Positions 18,291 through 27,509 of a stretch of 64,000 nt of DNA are shown here, one piece after another. Source of the stretch: Mesorhizobium huakuii (GTDB taxonomy: Bacteria; Pseudomonadota; Alphaproteobacteria; Rhizobiales; Rhizobiaceae); NCBI RefSeq assembly GCF_030160235.1, contig NZ_BSNY01000012.1, positions 248,001 through 312,000 on the forward strand, read 5' to 3'. Position 1 is the first letter of the stretch. Every line of letters starts with the position of its first letter. The notes below the pieces were generated by a model that saw nothing but the letters and a program-made list of their open reading frames with translations, searched no databases and was not told where the DNA came from. Made by a program: the position numbers and the translations under genes.

Positions 18291-19595
18291 ATGATGCCTG
18301 AGCGAATTGCCGACGAAGCCATTTTGCGCGCGGTCGATAATGGCTTCGCGCGGCAAGTCGCGTTCCTGGCGGACCTCGTGCGCTTTCCTTCCCAGCGCGG
18401 CGAGGAGCACGCGGCGCAATGCTTCATGGCGGCCGCCTATGAGGCCGATGGCTATGCGGTCGACATGTGGCGCGTCGATGTCGACGCGATCAGCGACCTT
18501 CCGGGGTTTTCACCGGTTGCGGTCTCCTATGACGATGCCTTCAATGTCGTCGCCACCCACACGCCGAGAAACGCCACCGGCCGTTCGCTGATCCTCAACG
18601 GCCATATCGATGTGGTGCCGACGGGGCCGCTCGACCGCTGGGTGCGCGACCCCTACGATCCGGCCATCGAAGACGGCTGGATGCATGGCCGCGGCGCCGG
18701 CGACATGAAGGCCGGCCTGTCGGCCTGTCTCTACGCGCTCGCCGCCTTGCGCAGCCTCGGCTACCAGCCGGCCGCGAATGTGTACCTCCAGTCGGTAGTC
18801 GAGGAGGAGTGCACCGGCAATGGCGCGCTCGCTTGCCTGCAACGCGGCTACCGCGCCGACGCCGCCTTCATTCCCGAGCCCTTGGAACCGAGGCTGATGC
18901 GCGCACAGGTCGGGCCGATCTGGTTCAGGGTCGAGGTCGACGGCGATCCGCAGCATGCCTCGGGCGCTTTCTCGGCCGGCGCCAATGCCATCGAAAAGGC
19001 GTTCCTCGTCATCCAGGCGCTGAAGCAGCTCGAAATCGTCTGGAACGCCCGCAAGGTGGACGACAAGCATTTCTGCGATCATCCGCATCCGATCCGCTTC
19101 AACCTCGGCAAGATCGAGGGCGGCGAATGGACATCGAGCGTTCCGGCGCGCTGTGTCTTCGAGATGCGAGTCGCCACCTATCCCGGCCAGAAGCTCGAGG
19201 ATGCCAGGGCCGAACTCGAAGCCTGGATCGCCGATGTGGCACGCGACGATCCGTTCCTGGCCAATCGCCCGCCCAAGATGAGCTATAATGGTTTCATGGC
19301 CGAGGGCTATGTTCTGGAAGGTGCCGACGAGATGGAAGCCGTGCTGCGCCGCAGCCATGTCGCCGTGTGGGGCGAGCCGCTGACGGAACATGTCACCTCG
19401 GCGACCACGGATGCGCGCTTCTTCGGCCTCTATGCCGACACGCCGGCGATCGTCTATGGCCCGATCTGCCGCATGCCGCATGGCTATGACGAGGCCGTCG
19501 ATCTCGACTCGGTGCGCAAGGTCACGCAGACCATCGCGCTGTTCATCGCCGACTGGTGCGGTCTCGAGCCGATCGATCCGGAGACGAGCTCGTGA
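18291..19595 (+). CDS. M20-family deacylase (ArgE/DapE type)
   Basis: A 434-residue di-zinc hydrolase that cleaves N-acyl amino acids or related amides. Metal ligands and catalytic residues are in place: H105 and D107 (NGHIDVVP), D138 (GRGAGDMK), and E172/E173 (VVEEEC). The lid/dimerisation domain follows. The ATG pair at 18291/18294 follows GAGAAAGCGG; a short upstream ATG is ignored. The stop overlaps the next GTG start. As first gene of an operon with a kinase and a PLP lyase, it may release an amino compound from an acylated precursor. Confidence 0.88.
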   Translation: MMPERIADEAILRAVDNGFARQVAFLADLVRFPSQRGEEHAAQCFMAAAYEADGYAVDMWRVDVDAISDLPGFSPVAVSYDDAFNVVATHTPRNATGRSLILNGHIDVVPTGPLDRWVRDPYDPAIEDGWMHGRGAGDMKAGLSACLYALAALRSLGYQPAANVYLQSVVEEECTGNGALACLQRGYRADAAFIPEPLEPRLMRAQVGPIWFRVEVDGDPQHASGAFSAGANAIEKAFLVIQALKQLEIVWNARKVDDKHFCDHPHPIRFNLGKIEGGEWTSSVPARCVFEMRVATYPGQKLEDARAELEAWIADVARDDPFLANRPPKMSYNGFMAEGYVLEGADEMEAVLRRSHVAVWGEPLTEHVTSATTDARFFGLYADTPAIVYGPICRMPHGYDEAVDLDSVRKVTQTIALFIADWCGLEPIDPETSS

Positions 19596-20650
19596 ATGCG
19601 CCCGTACCTGGCGGTTTCGGCGAAACGCTCGCCGAGGACGCGCCTGACGTTTCGATCGCCGACGCGCTTGCCATCTTGCGCCGGCACTACGGCCTGACTG
19701 GCAGCGCGCGTCCGCTGCCAGGCGAACGCGACCACAATTTCCACATCCAGACTGAAGGCGAGGGCGAGTTCGTCCTCAAGGTTTCCCACCCGGCGGAGGA
19801 GGCCGGCTTCACCGATTTCCAGAACAAGGCTCTCGACCATATCCTGGCGGTCGACCCGACCTTGCCGGTTCCTTCGGTGCGCAAGAGCCTCGAGGGCGAA
19901 GTGCAGTTCACGGTCAGCGTCGGCGGGTCGGCGCCGCGCATCATCCGGCTGGTCACCTATATGCCCGGCCAGTTGCTGTCGCGCTCGCCCACGTCGGCGG
20001 CGCAGGATCGCAATCTCGGCATTTTCCTTGCTCGCCTAGGCCGGGCACTGCGCGGTTTCTTCCATCCGGCCGCCGGCAGCGACCTGCTCTGGGACATCCG
20101 CAAGGTCGCCAAGACGCGGCCGATGCTGGCTTATATCGCCGATGCCGGCCACCGGGCCATGGTCGAGCGCGTCATCGATGCCTTCGAGGAGCACGCGGCG
20201 CCGGTCATTCCGAGCCTGCGCGCCCAGATCGTCCACAACGACATGAATTCCTACAATGTGGTGATGGATGCGTCGCGGCCTGAGGTGGTGAGCGGCATCC
20301 TCGATTTCGGCGACATGATCCATTCGCCGCTGATCTGCGACCTCGCCATCGGCGCCGTCTACCGCTGGCCGGCTGAAGGTCATCCGCTGGCGCCGGCCGC
20401 GCGCTTCGTCGCCGGCTATCAATCGGTACAGCCGCTGGAGGCCGAAGAGATCGGGATTCTTTTCGATCTGATCCGCGCCCGCCTCGCGCTCATCGCCAAC
20501 ATCGCCAGCTGGCAGGCGGAACGGTTCCCGGCCAAGCGCGACTATGTGCTGCGCCTCATCACCGAGGTCTGGACTTCGCTCGAACGGCTGGACGGGCTGT
20601 CGTCCGCCGAAGCCCGCCGCTATTTTCTCGACCATTCCAATCCGGAGTAG
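19592..20650 (+). CDS. APH-fold small-molecule kinase (hydroxylysine-kinase-like)
   Basis: A 352-residue phosphotransferase of the aminoglycoside-phosphotransferase/choline-kinase fold. K63 (VLKV) contacts ATP, the catalytic loop reads HNDMNSYN (H215, D217, N222) and the metal-binding Asp238 lies in DFGDM. It starts at a GTG overlapping the M20 stop (GTGA) and is directly followed by a class III PLP gene with no gap. In animals this fold plus an AGXT2L-type lyase acts on 5-hydroxylysine. A kinase for a hydroxylated amine or amino acid is the favoured reading; resistance to an aminoglycoside is unlikely in this context. Confidence 0.8.
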   Translation: MNAPVPGGFGETLAEDAPDVSIADALAILRRHYGLTGSARPLPGERDHNFHIQTEGEGEFVLKVSHPAEEAGFTDFQNKALDHILAVDPTLPVPSVRKSLEGEVQFTVSVGGSAPRIIRLVTYMPGQLLSRSPTSAAQDRNLGIFLARLGRALRGFFHPAAGSDLLWDIRKVAKTRPMLAYIADAGHRAMVERVIDAFEEHAAPVIPSLRAQIVHNDMNSYNVVMDASRPEVVSGILDFGDMIHSPLICDLAIGAVYRWPAEGHPLAPAARFVAGYQSVQPLEAEEIGILFDLIRARLALIANIASWQAERFPAKRDYVLRLITEVWTSLERLDGLSSAEARRYFLDHSNPE

Positions 20651-21961
20651 ATGCTCGTGTCTCAGTCCTCACCCACCTTTGCCGACACTGACGCTTCGGC
20701 ACGGGATCGCGCATTGCTCGAACGCCGCGCCAGGTTGCTTGGGCCGACCTACCGCGCCTTCTACCGCAACCCGATCCATCTGGTGCGCGGCAGCGGTGTC
20801 TGGCTCTACGATGCAAGAGGGCGCAAATTCCTCGACGCCTACAACAATGTCGCCTCGGTCGGGCACTGCCATCCGCGCGTCGTCGAGGCGCTGTCGGGAC
20901 AGGCCGCCACGCTCAACACGCACACGCGCTACTTGAGCGAGATCATCCTCGACTACGCCGAAAGACTGCTCGGCACGGTTCCCGCCCATCTCGGCCACGC
21001 CATGTTCACCTGCACCGGCAGCGAGGCCAACGATTTGGCCATCCGCATCGCCCAGCATTCGAGCGGCGGCACCGGCGTGATCATCACCGATTTCGCCTAT
21101 CACGGCGCCACGATCGCCACCGCGCAGCTGTCGCCGGCCGCGGTCGGCGCCAAGGGCGTGCCCGTGCACCATCGGGCCGTGGCCGCGCCGGACACGTTCC
21201 GCGACCACGGCAGGGCCGCGCATGATTTCGCCAGGAATGTCGCCGCCGCCATCGATGACATGCGTGCGCAGAACATCCGTCCGGCAGCGCTGCTGCTCGA
21301 CTCGGCCTTTTCCAGCGACGGCATTTTCTTCCCCGATGCGGCTGTCATGCGCGAGGCGGCGGATCATGTGAGAAAGGCCGGCGGCATCGTCATCGCCGAC
21401 GAGGTCCAGTCCGGCTTTGGCCGCCTTGGCCAGGGCATGTGGGGCTTTGCCAATTATGGAATCGAACCCGACATCGTCACCATGGGCAAGCCGATAGGTG
21501 ACGGGCATCCGATGGGCGCGGTGCTGGTGCGGCCGCGGCTTGTTTCATCCTTCGGCTCCAACACTGGCTACTTCAACACCTTCGGCGGCAATCCGGTCGC
21601 GGCCGCCGTCGGCATCGCCGTTCTGGACGTGATCGAAGGCGAGGGGCTGATCGAGAACGCGCGCAATATCGGCGCCTATACGGCTGACCTGCTGCGCGCG
21701 CTGCAGGGCCGGCACGGCATGGTCGGCGACGTCAGGCACAACGGCCTCTATTTCGGCGTCGAACTGACAGCGGATGGCGACGAATCGCTGGCCGCCAGCA
21801 AGACATCGGCGGTCGTCGAAGCCATGCGCGAGGATGGCGTGCTGATCTCGTCCTGCGGCCCGCGAGGCAACGTGCTGAAGATCAGGCCGCCTCTGCCCTT
21901 TGCCAGGGACAATGCCGAGCAACTGGCCGAGACGCTCGATCGCGCTTTGTCGAACTGGTGA
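20651..21961 (+). CDS. Class III PLP enzyme resembling phospho-lyases (AGXT2L/PHYKPL type)
   Basis: A 436-residue PLP enzyme of fold-type I, class III. The Schiff-base lysine is K280 (MGKPIGDGHP) and D250 (IADEVQSGFG) supports the pyridine nitrogen. NNVASVGHCHP near residue 65, followed by QAATLNTHTRYL, resembles the phosphoethanolamine and phosphohydroxylysine phospho-lyases more than ordinary omega-transaminases. It lies directly after the kinase gene. Favoured reaction: removal of phosphate and ammonia from a phosphorylated amino-alcohol or amino acid, giving a semialdehyde. A plain aminotransferase remains possible. Confidence 0.78.
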   Translation: MLVSQSSPTFADTDASARDRALLERRARLLGPTYRAFYRNPIHLVRGSGVWLYDARGRKFLDAYNNVASVGHCHPRVVEALSGQAATLNTHTRYLSEIILDYAERLLGTVPAHLGHAMFTCTGSEANDLAIRIAQHSSGGTGVIITDFAYHGATIATAQLSPAAVGAKGVPVHHRAVAAPDTFRDHGRAAHDFARNVAAAIDDMRAQNIRPAALLLDSAFSSDGIFFPDAAVMREAADHVRKAGGIVIADEVQSGFGRLGQGMWGFANYGIEPDIVTMGKPIGDGHPMGAVLVRPRLVSSFGSNTGYFNTFGGNPVAAAVGIAVLDVIEGEGLIENARNIGAYTADLLRALQGRHGMVGDVRHNGLYFGVELTADGDESLAASKTSAVVEAMREDGVLISSCGPRGNVLKIRPPLPFARDNAEQLAETLDRALSNW

Positions 21962-21970
21962 TCGGAACGC

Positions 21971-22627
21971 ATGCTGAAGCTCGAACATCAAACCCTCAAC
22001 GACCGCGCCTATGGCGCGCTCAAGCAGGAATTGATTTCAGGCGGTTTCAGCCCGGGCCAGACGCTGGTCATCCGCAAGCTTGCCGAGACCTTCGGCATCT
22101 CGACGACGCCGATCCGCGAGGCGCTGCAGAGGCTGGTCGCCGAGCGGCTGCTCGAGATGCAGAACAATCGCTCTGTTATCGTGCCCTTGCTGTCCGCTCC
22201 TGCCTTTGAGGAACTGACCCATATCCGCATCGCCGTCGAGGGGTTGGCGGGTGAGATGGCAGCCACGCGGATGAGCCAAAGCGGACTGGTCGAGATACAG
22301 GCGAAGCTGGCCGGCATGCAGCGCGCCATAGAGGCCGGCGACGCCAGCGCCTATCTCGCGCTGAACGAGGCGTTTCACTTCGCCATTTACCAGCATGCCG
22401 GCGCGCCGATCCTTCTGAACATGATCCGCGACCTCTGGGGCCGGGTCGGGCCCTATCTCAAGCTTCTGATGCAGGCCGACCGCTACATTCCGCAGTCGAA
22501 CGATGCGCATCGCAGGATTGTCGCGGCGCTGGAGCAGCGCAATGGCCCAGCTGTCCGGCTCTCCCTTGAACAGGACATCGCCGTGGCGGCCGCGGTTCTC
22601 TCCGAAAATCTTCGCACGACGGCCTGA
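21971..22627 (+). CDS. GntR-family (FadR-subfamily) regulator
   Basis: A 218-residue regulator. The N-terminal winged helix-turn-helix (about 1-75, FGISTTPIREALQRLVAERLL) leads to an FCD-type all-helical ligand-binding domain (FHFAIYQHAG, DAHRRIVAAL), with His and Asp positions suited to a metal-bound acid effector. It ends the rightward operon and is convergent with the FAD oxidoreductase. Likely represses the M20-kinase-lyase operon, possibly also the neighbouring importer; targets are inference. Confidence 0.9.
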   Translation: MLKLEHQTLNDRAYGALKQELISGGFSPGQTLVIRKLAETFGISTTPIREALQRLVAERLLEMQNNRSVIVPLLSAPAFEELTHIRIAVEGLAGEMAATRMSQSGLVEIQAKLAGMQRAIEAGDASAYLALNEAFHFAIYQHAGAPILLNMIRDLWGRVGPYLKLLMQADRYIPQSNDAHRRIVAALEQRNGPAVRLSLEQDIAVAAAVLSENLRTTA

Positions 22628-22652
22628 TCCCCGCGGCCAGACGCGATCGTCC

Positions 22653-23957
22653 CTATGCCGTCTCGTCCAACCGGTCGCGCAGCATGCTCCAGCCAAGCAG
22701 CGCGTTGGGCGCGTGCCGTAGGAGCGCGTGGAAGGGGATCGGCGCCGGCGGCGCGAACGGCAGCGGCAAATCGCGCGCCTCGGTTCCGGCGGCCCAGTCG
22801 GCCAGCGCCTTGCCCATCGCCGTCGTCATGGCGATGCCGCGCCCGTTGCAGGCGCGGCCGGCGATCAGCCCCGGCCCAAGGTCCAGGAGATGCGGCAGGA
22901 AATCCGGTTCGACCGCGGCCATTCCTGACCAGCCATAGGCCAGCGGTGGCAGGTCCGGCAGGTCGAGATGTCGTGTGAGCCGTCGCCAAATCGTTTGCGG
23001 CACGCGCGTGTCGGCGCCGGCACTCAGAATATGCATGCCGCCGCTGATCAGCCTATTGTCGGCATCGAAGCGGAAGGTGAAGAGATTGCGCCTGGTATCG
23101 CCGGCGCCTTGCCCGCCGGGAAGCAGACGAGTGCGGATTTCGCGCGGCAGCGGCTCGGTCGCGATCTGGAAAACCTTGAGCGGAATATAGGTTCGCTGCA
23201 GCATCGGATTGAGTGATCCGCCATAGGCGTTGGTGGCGATCAGCACCTTGCCGGCACGCACCGAGCCAGAGGGCGTCTTCAGCTTCCAGCCATCGGCCAC
23301 GCGATCGACCGAAGTAACCGGCGTGCGCTCGAAGATCTTGGCCCCAGCCTTCTCCGCCGCATCCGCGAGCCCGTGCGCGTAGGCGACCGGATTGAGCACG
23401 CCGCCCGAACGGTCCATCCAGCCGCCGGCATAGCCGCGAATGCCCGTCAGCACTTCGATTTCCTGCCGGTCCAAAACAACGGTTGGCCGGCCGCGCTGCG
23501 CCCATTGACTGGCCCGCGATTTGACCTTTTCGAACGCTGCAGGCGAATGCGCCGGCTGGATCCATCCATTCTGCACCGCGTCGCAGTCGATGCCATGCCC
23601 TTTGATGAGGCTGAAGACCAGGTCGGCACTGGCAGCGGCAAAATCGATCAGCCTCTCACCGCGCTCCGGGCCGAGATGCGCAAGGATGCTGTCCGGGTCC
23701 ATCTTGGCGAAGTTGGGCACGACGAAGCCGGCATTTCGGCCCGTCGCGCCCCAGGCGATGATTTCAGCTTCGAGAACGGTGACGGACAGCCCTTTCCCGG
23801 CGGCGTGCAGCGCGGTTGACAGGCCGGCAAAGCCGCCGCCGACGATGGCGAGGTCGACATTGATCTCGTCGTGCAACGCAGGCCGGTCGCGGCGGTTGCG
23901 GCTGACGGCGTGCCAGAGTGAAGCGCCATGCGCTTCCGGCCGGATCGCGGCGGTCAT
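22653..23957 (-). CDS. FAD-dependent oxidoreductase (DAO/PuuB type)
   Basis: A 434-residue FAD oxidase or dehydrogenase of the D-amino-acid-oxidase fold. The FAD-binding motif is at 40-45 (GGGFAG) followed by LEAEIIAWGATGRNAGF (about 62-78), typical of the gamma-glutamylputrescine oxidase (PuuB)-like branch that oxidises amines. It is translated from an ATG overlapping the stop of the LIV permease upstream (ATGA), so transporter and oxidase are one unit. It probably oxidises the imported amine or amino acid. Confidence 0.88.
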   Translation of the reverse strand: MTAAIRPEAHGASLWHAVSRNRRDRPALHDEINVDLAIVGGGFAGLSTALHAAGKGLSVTVLEAEIIAWGATGRNAGFVVPNFAKMDPDSILAHLGPERGERLIDFAAASADLVFSLIKGHGIDCDAVQNGWIQPAHSPAAFEKVKSRASQWAQRGRPTVVLDRQEIEVLTGIRGYAGGWMDRSGGVLNPVAYAHGLADAAEKAGAKIFERTPVTSVDRVADGWKLKTPSGSVRAGKVLIATNAYGGSLNPMLQRTYIPLKVFQIATEPLPREIRTRLLPGGQGAGDTRRNLFTFRFDADNRLISGGMHILSAGADTRVPQTIWRRLTRHLDLPDLPPLAYGWSGMAAVEPDFLPHLLDLGPGLIAGRACNGRGIAMTTAMGKALADWAAGTEARDLPLPFAPPAPIPFHALLRHAPNALLGWSMLRDRLDETA

Positions 23958-24937
23958 GAGCCTGAACTGCTCTTGGCCGTAGTCACCTTCGCCCGCTTGC
24001 CCAGTCGTGGCCGCAGTAGCCTGTCGCCGAACAATCCGTTCGGCCGGATCAAGAGGATGATGCACAGCATGACGCCGATGGCGACGATCTGCAGCGAGGC
24101 GGCCCGCGCCTGCTGCTCGGGCGCGAACAGGACACTGGTCAATGTGCCCGACCCCGCCCATATCCCCCAGACCAGGATGCTGCCGATGACGGCGCCGAGA
24201 TTGCTTCCCGAGCCGCCGACGATCAGCATCACCCAGACCTGGAAGGTCAGGATCGGCAAATAATTGTCCGGCGCGATGAAGCCGGTGAAATGCGCCTGCA
24301 GGGCACCGGCAAGGGCCATGATCGCCCCGCCGACGGCAAAGGCCTGGACGCGGTAGAAGCGCGCGCTTTTGCCAAGCGAAATCGCCGCCCGCTCATCCTC
24401 GCGCAAGGCTTTCAGCACACGCCCCCACGGACTGCGCGACAGATGCTCCAGGGCGAGATAGGCGACCAAGGTCACCGCTGCGACGACGGCAAGGTTCGAC
24501 AGGTTGAACAGCAGCGGCTTCTCGGCGAGGCTGCCGAACGGGCGTGGAATGAAGCCGATGCCGAACGGCCCGCCGGTCAGCTTCTGCGCGTTGAGCGCGA
24601 CCAGTTGCACGACGACGGCGACGCCGAAGGTGGTGATCGCCAGATAGTCGGACCTGAGCCGCAGTGTCGCCATGCCGGTCAGGGCAGCGGCGATGCCGCC
24701 GACGACCATGGCGCCAAGCCAGCCGACAAGGATCGGCAGGCCGAAGCCGCCCAGCCGCGCGGCGTCGTCCGGTGTGGTCAGCAAGGCCGAGGTGTAGGCG
24801 CCGATGGCGACGAAGCCGGCGAGGCCGACATTGAACAGGCCGGTCAGACCCCACTGCAGATTGAGCCCCAGCGTGACCAGCGAAAAGATCAGCGCGGTGG
24901 TCAGGAAGAAGGCGCCGTAGCCGATGAGATCGATCAT
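23954..24937 (-). CDS. LIV-type ABC importer permease (LivM-like)
   Basis: A 327-residue hydrophobic permease of the branched-chain amino acid (HAAT) importer family, with eight or more helices and the usual loop ALREDERAAISLGKSARFYRVQAF, which corresponds to the EAA-like cytoplasmic segment. Length is normal for LivM. ATGA overlaps join it to both neighbours. HAAT importers carry amino acids, amides, urea or aromatic acids; here an amine-type substrate is suggested by the neighbouring enzymes. Confidence 0.92.
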   Translation of the reverse strand: MIDLIGYGAFFLTTALIFSLVTLGLNLQWGLTGLFNVGLAGFVAIGAYTSALLTTPDDAARLGGFGLPILVGWLGAMVVGGIAAALTGMATLRLRSDYLAITTFGVAVVVQLVALNAQKLTGGPFGIGFIPRPFGSLAEKPLLFNLSNLAVVAAVTLVAYLALEHLSRSPWGRVLKALREDERAAISLGKSARFYRVQAFAVGGAIMALAGALQAHFTGFIAPDNYLPILTFQVWVMLIVGGSGSNLGAVIGSILVWGIWAGSGTLTSVLFAPEQQARAASLQIVAIGVMLCIILLIRPNGLFGDRLLRPRLGKRAKVTTAKSSSGS

Positions 24938-25842
24938 CTTTCCCGAACTCCGAAAAGGCCGATTGGCCGCACGAACAGCACCGCCATCAGGATGATGAAG
25001 GAGACGGCGGCGCGCCATTCGGCGCCGATCAGCTGCACCGCCCCGGCTTCGGCGAGCCCGATGATCAGGCCGCCGAGCACCGCGCCCGGAATGCTGCCGA
25101 TGCCGCCCAGGATGGCGGCGGCGAACATCGGCAACAGCATGTCGAAGCCCATGAACGGGCGGATCTGCACCAAAATGCCGATCATCACGCCGGCGACGCA
25201 GGCAAGCGCTCCGCCGATGATCCAAGTGACGCGCACGACGCTGGCGACGTCAATGCCGACGATGCGGGCCAGTGCTGCGTTCTGGCTCAGTGCCTGCATC
25301 GCGCGGCCCGTCTGCGTGCGCGTCATGAGAAGATGTACACCGAGCACCAGCACCGCGGTCAGCAGCAGAAGCGCGATCTGGTCGGGCGTGATGCGGATGC
25401 CGAAGCCGACCGGCATGGCGATCTGGATCGCCCGGCTGAAATAGGTTGGACGCGAGGTGAAGGTGAATTCGAGCAGACTCCTTAGCGCCATCGAGGCGCC
25501 GAAGCTTGCCATCACCACGATGATGGCTTGCCCCTGCGAGCGGAGCCGCGAAAACAGCACTCTGTCGAGCAGCAGCGCCAGCAAGGCGGTGAAGGCCATG
25601 CCGACGACCAGGGCAACCAGGAGCGGCCAGCCGAAGGACAGCGGCGCGATGGGCGCTACCTTGCCGAAGGTGGCGCCGATGGCGCTGACGACGGCGAGCG
25701 TCGCATAGGTGCCCCAGGCCATGAAGTCGCCATGGGCAAAATTCGAGAAGCGCAGGATCGAATAGGTGAGCGTCACGCCGATGGCGCCAAGGCCGATCAT
25801 CGAGCCCGTCAGCAATCCATCGATGACAAATTGCAGGCTCAT
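24934..25842 (-). CDS. LIV-type ABC importer permease (LivH-like)
   Basis: A 302-residue permease with the family motif NFAHGDFMAWGTY near residues 35-47 and the cytoplasmic segment ALSQNAALARIVGIDV. The start at 25842 gives the standard short N-terminus (MSLQFVIDGLLTGSMIG); the longer frame reads into the ATPase gene. Stop and start codons overlap with both flanking genes. Confidence 0.92.
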   Translation of the reverse strand: MSLQFVIDGLLTGSMIGLGAIGVTLTYSILRFSNFAHGDFMAWGTYATLAVVSAIGATFGKVAPIAPLSFGWPLLVALVVGMAFTALLALLLDRVLFSRLRSQGQAIIVVMASFGASMALRSLLEFTFTSRPTYFSRAIQIAMPVGFGIRITPDQIALLLLTAVLVLGVHLLMTRTQTGRAMQALSQNAALARIVGIDVASVVRVTWIIGGALACVAGVMIGILVQIRPFMGFDMLLPMFAAAILGGIGSIPGAVLGGLIIGLAEAGAVQLIGAEWRAAVSFIILMAVLFVRPIGLFGVRER

Positions 25843-26588
25843 GCCACGCCTCCCTTGCTGGCGTGAGAAGGGCGTTGGCCGAGATAGAGTTCGGCGACCA
25901 CAGGATCGTTCCACAGCTCGGAAGCGATGCCCTCGTGCCGGTCCTTGCCTTCGACCAGCACATAGGCGCGGTCGCCGATGGCCAGTGCCGCCTTGGCGTT
26001 CTGCTCGACCAGCAGGATGGTGACGCCGGATTTGCGGATGCCGGCCAGCATCTCGAACACCATCGACACGAATTTCGGCGAGAGGCCGGCCGACGGTTCG
26101 TCGAGCACCAGCACCTTGGGATGGACGATCAAGGCGCGAGCAACCGCGAGCATCTGCCGCTGTCCGCCCGACAGATTGCCGGCGGCGGTGCGGCGCTGGC
26201 GCATGAGGTCCGGGAAGGCCGCATACATCTCGTCGATACGCGCAGGGATTTCACGCCGCTCGAGGATGCCGCAGGCGACTTTCAGATTGTCCTCGACCGA
26301 CATCAGCTGAAAGATGTTCTCGGTCTGCGGCACGAAGGCGAGGCCAAGGCGAACCATGGTGTGGGCTGGTGCTGCGGTGATGTCCTTACCGTCCAAAAGC
26401 ACCGTGCCGCCGGTGATCGGGACGAGGCCGGCGATCGCTTTGATGAAGCTCGATTTGCCGGCGCCGTTGGGGCCGAGCACGACGACGATCTCGCTTTTTC
26501 TGACAGTGATCGAGGCACCGCGCACGATCGGCACGCCAGGCTCGTAGCCGGCCTCGAGATCACGGACATCGAGCACGGTTTCGCTCAT
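25839..26588 (-). CDS. LIV-type ABC importer ATPase (LivF-like)
   Basis: A 249-residue ATPase: Walker A GPNGAGKSS (39-47), LSGGQ (139-143) and Walker B VLVLDEP (159-165), plus the LivF hallmark LVEQNAKAAL. Short linker typical of LivF, no extra domain. Overlaps LivG and LivH genes by ATGA. Works as the heterodimer partner of the LivG-like subunit. Confidence 0.93.
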   Translation of the reverse strand: MSETVLDVRDLEAGYEPGVPIVRGASITVRKSEIVVVLGPNGAGKSSFIKAIAGLVPITGGTVLLDGKDITAAPAHTMVRLGLAFVPQTENIFQLMSVEDNLKVACGILERREIPARIDEMYAAFPDLMRQRRTAAGNLSGGQRQMLAVARALIVHPKVLVLDEPSAGLSPKFVSMVFEMLAGIRKSGVTILLVEQNAKAALAIGDRAYVLVEGKDRHEGIASELWNDPVVAELYLGQRPSHASKGGVA

Positions 26589-27385
26589 GCCGTGCCTCCG
26601 AGATAGGCTTCGATGACACGCGGGTCGCGGGCGACTTCTTCCGCCGTGCCTTCGCTGAGCAGTTGCCCGCTCGCCATGACCAGCACGCGGTGGCAAAGCC
26701 GCGTCACCATGTCGATGTTGTGCTCGATCAGCAGGAAGGTGATGCCGCGCGCATTGATGTCGCGAATACGGTCGATGATGACTTCCAGCAGCGTCGCGTT
26801 GACGCCGGCTGCCGGCTCGTCGAGCAGGATGATCGCCGGGTCGGCCATCATGACGCGAGCAAGCTCGAGCAGCTTGCGCTGGCCGCCGGACAGCACCCGC
26901 GCCGGCTCATGTGCCAGATGCGTGAGTGTGACCAGCTCCAGCAGGTCGAGCGCCTTTGCCCTGGCCGCTTTTTCCTGTGCCGCCACACGCCATGGTGTGA
27001 GGAAGTTGGCCAGCAGCCTTTCGCCGGCCTGGCCTTGTGCCGCCAGCATGATGTTTTCGATCAGCGTCAGATTGGGCAGCGGGCGCGGTATCTGGAAGGT
27101 GCGGCCGAGGCCACGGCCGATGCGCAGATGCGCGGCTTCGCCGGAGACGCGCGCACCGTTGAGCAGGATATCACCGCTGGTCGGCAACAGGCTGCCGGCC
27201 AGCAGGTCGAACATGGTTGTCTTGCCGGCGCCGTTCGGCCCGATGAGGCCGAGGATTTCGCCCGCTTTGACGTCAAAGGAGACATCGTTGACGGCGACAA
27301 GGCCGCCGAACCGCCTGACGACATTGCTTGCCGTCAGAACCGGCGCACGGGTCTCCTTACCCTGCCGTTCGGTCGCCTCGCTCAT
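26585..27385 (-). CDS. LIV-type ABC importer ATPase (LivG-like)
   Basis: A 266-residue ATPase: Walker A GPNGAGKTT (49-57), LSGGQ (165-169), Walker B IILLDEP (185-191), and the LivG-specific C-terminus (HRVLVMASGQLLSEGTAEEVARDPRV). First gene of the leftward importer operon, divergent from a GntR regulator over 124 bases. The start at 27385 is chosen because the upstream extension crosses the promoter palindrome. The binding protein for this importer is not in this operon; the nearest is at 30614-31873. Confidence 0.93.
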   Translation of the reverse strand: MSEATERQGKETRAPVLTASNVVRRFGGLVAVNDVSFDVKAGEILGLIGPNGAGKTTMFDLLAGSLLPTSGDILLNGARVSGEAAHLRIGRGLGRTFQIPRPLPNLTLIENIMLAAQGQAGERLLANFLTPWRVAAQEKAARAKALDLLELVTLTHLAHEPARVLSGGQRKLLELARVMMADPAIILLDEPAAGVNATLLEVIIDRIRDINARGITFLLIEHNIDMVTRLCHRVLVMASGQLLSEGTAEEVARDPRVIEAYLGGTA

Positions 27386-27433
27386 CAAACCCTCTGGCCG
27401 AAGACGATCATCGCCGTCTCCTGATTTTTGATT

Positions 27434-27459
27434 TGTGATCACACTTGCTTTGATCACGC
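27434..27459. promoter_or_regulatory. Palindromic operator candidate between livG-like and GntR genes
   Basis: TGTGATCACA (27434-27443) is a perfect 10-base palindrome, and its core TGATCAC recurs at about 27451-27457. The pair lies in the divergent gap, 49 bases from the ATPase start and 67 from the regulator start. Likely the binding site of the adjacent FadR-type regulator; this is inference. Confidence 0.5.
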
Positions 27460-27509
27460 TATTCGGCTTTAATTTCATCCGCAAGCCGAAAACGGGGCAA
27501 AAGCCGGGA

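Noticed and set aside
19592-20650. Aminoglycoside resistance gene
   Set aside because: The APH fold is shared by many small-molecule kinases, and the flanking M20 and PLP genes favour metabolism of a hydroxy-amine.
24290-25444. A 384-codon rightward frame opposite the LIV permeases
   Set aside because: Rich in Arg, Gly and Ala with no fold; it mirrors the permease genes and is explained by codon bias.
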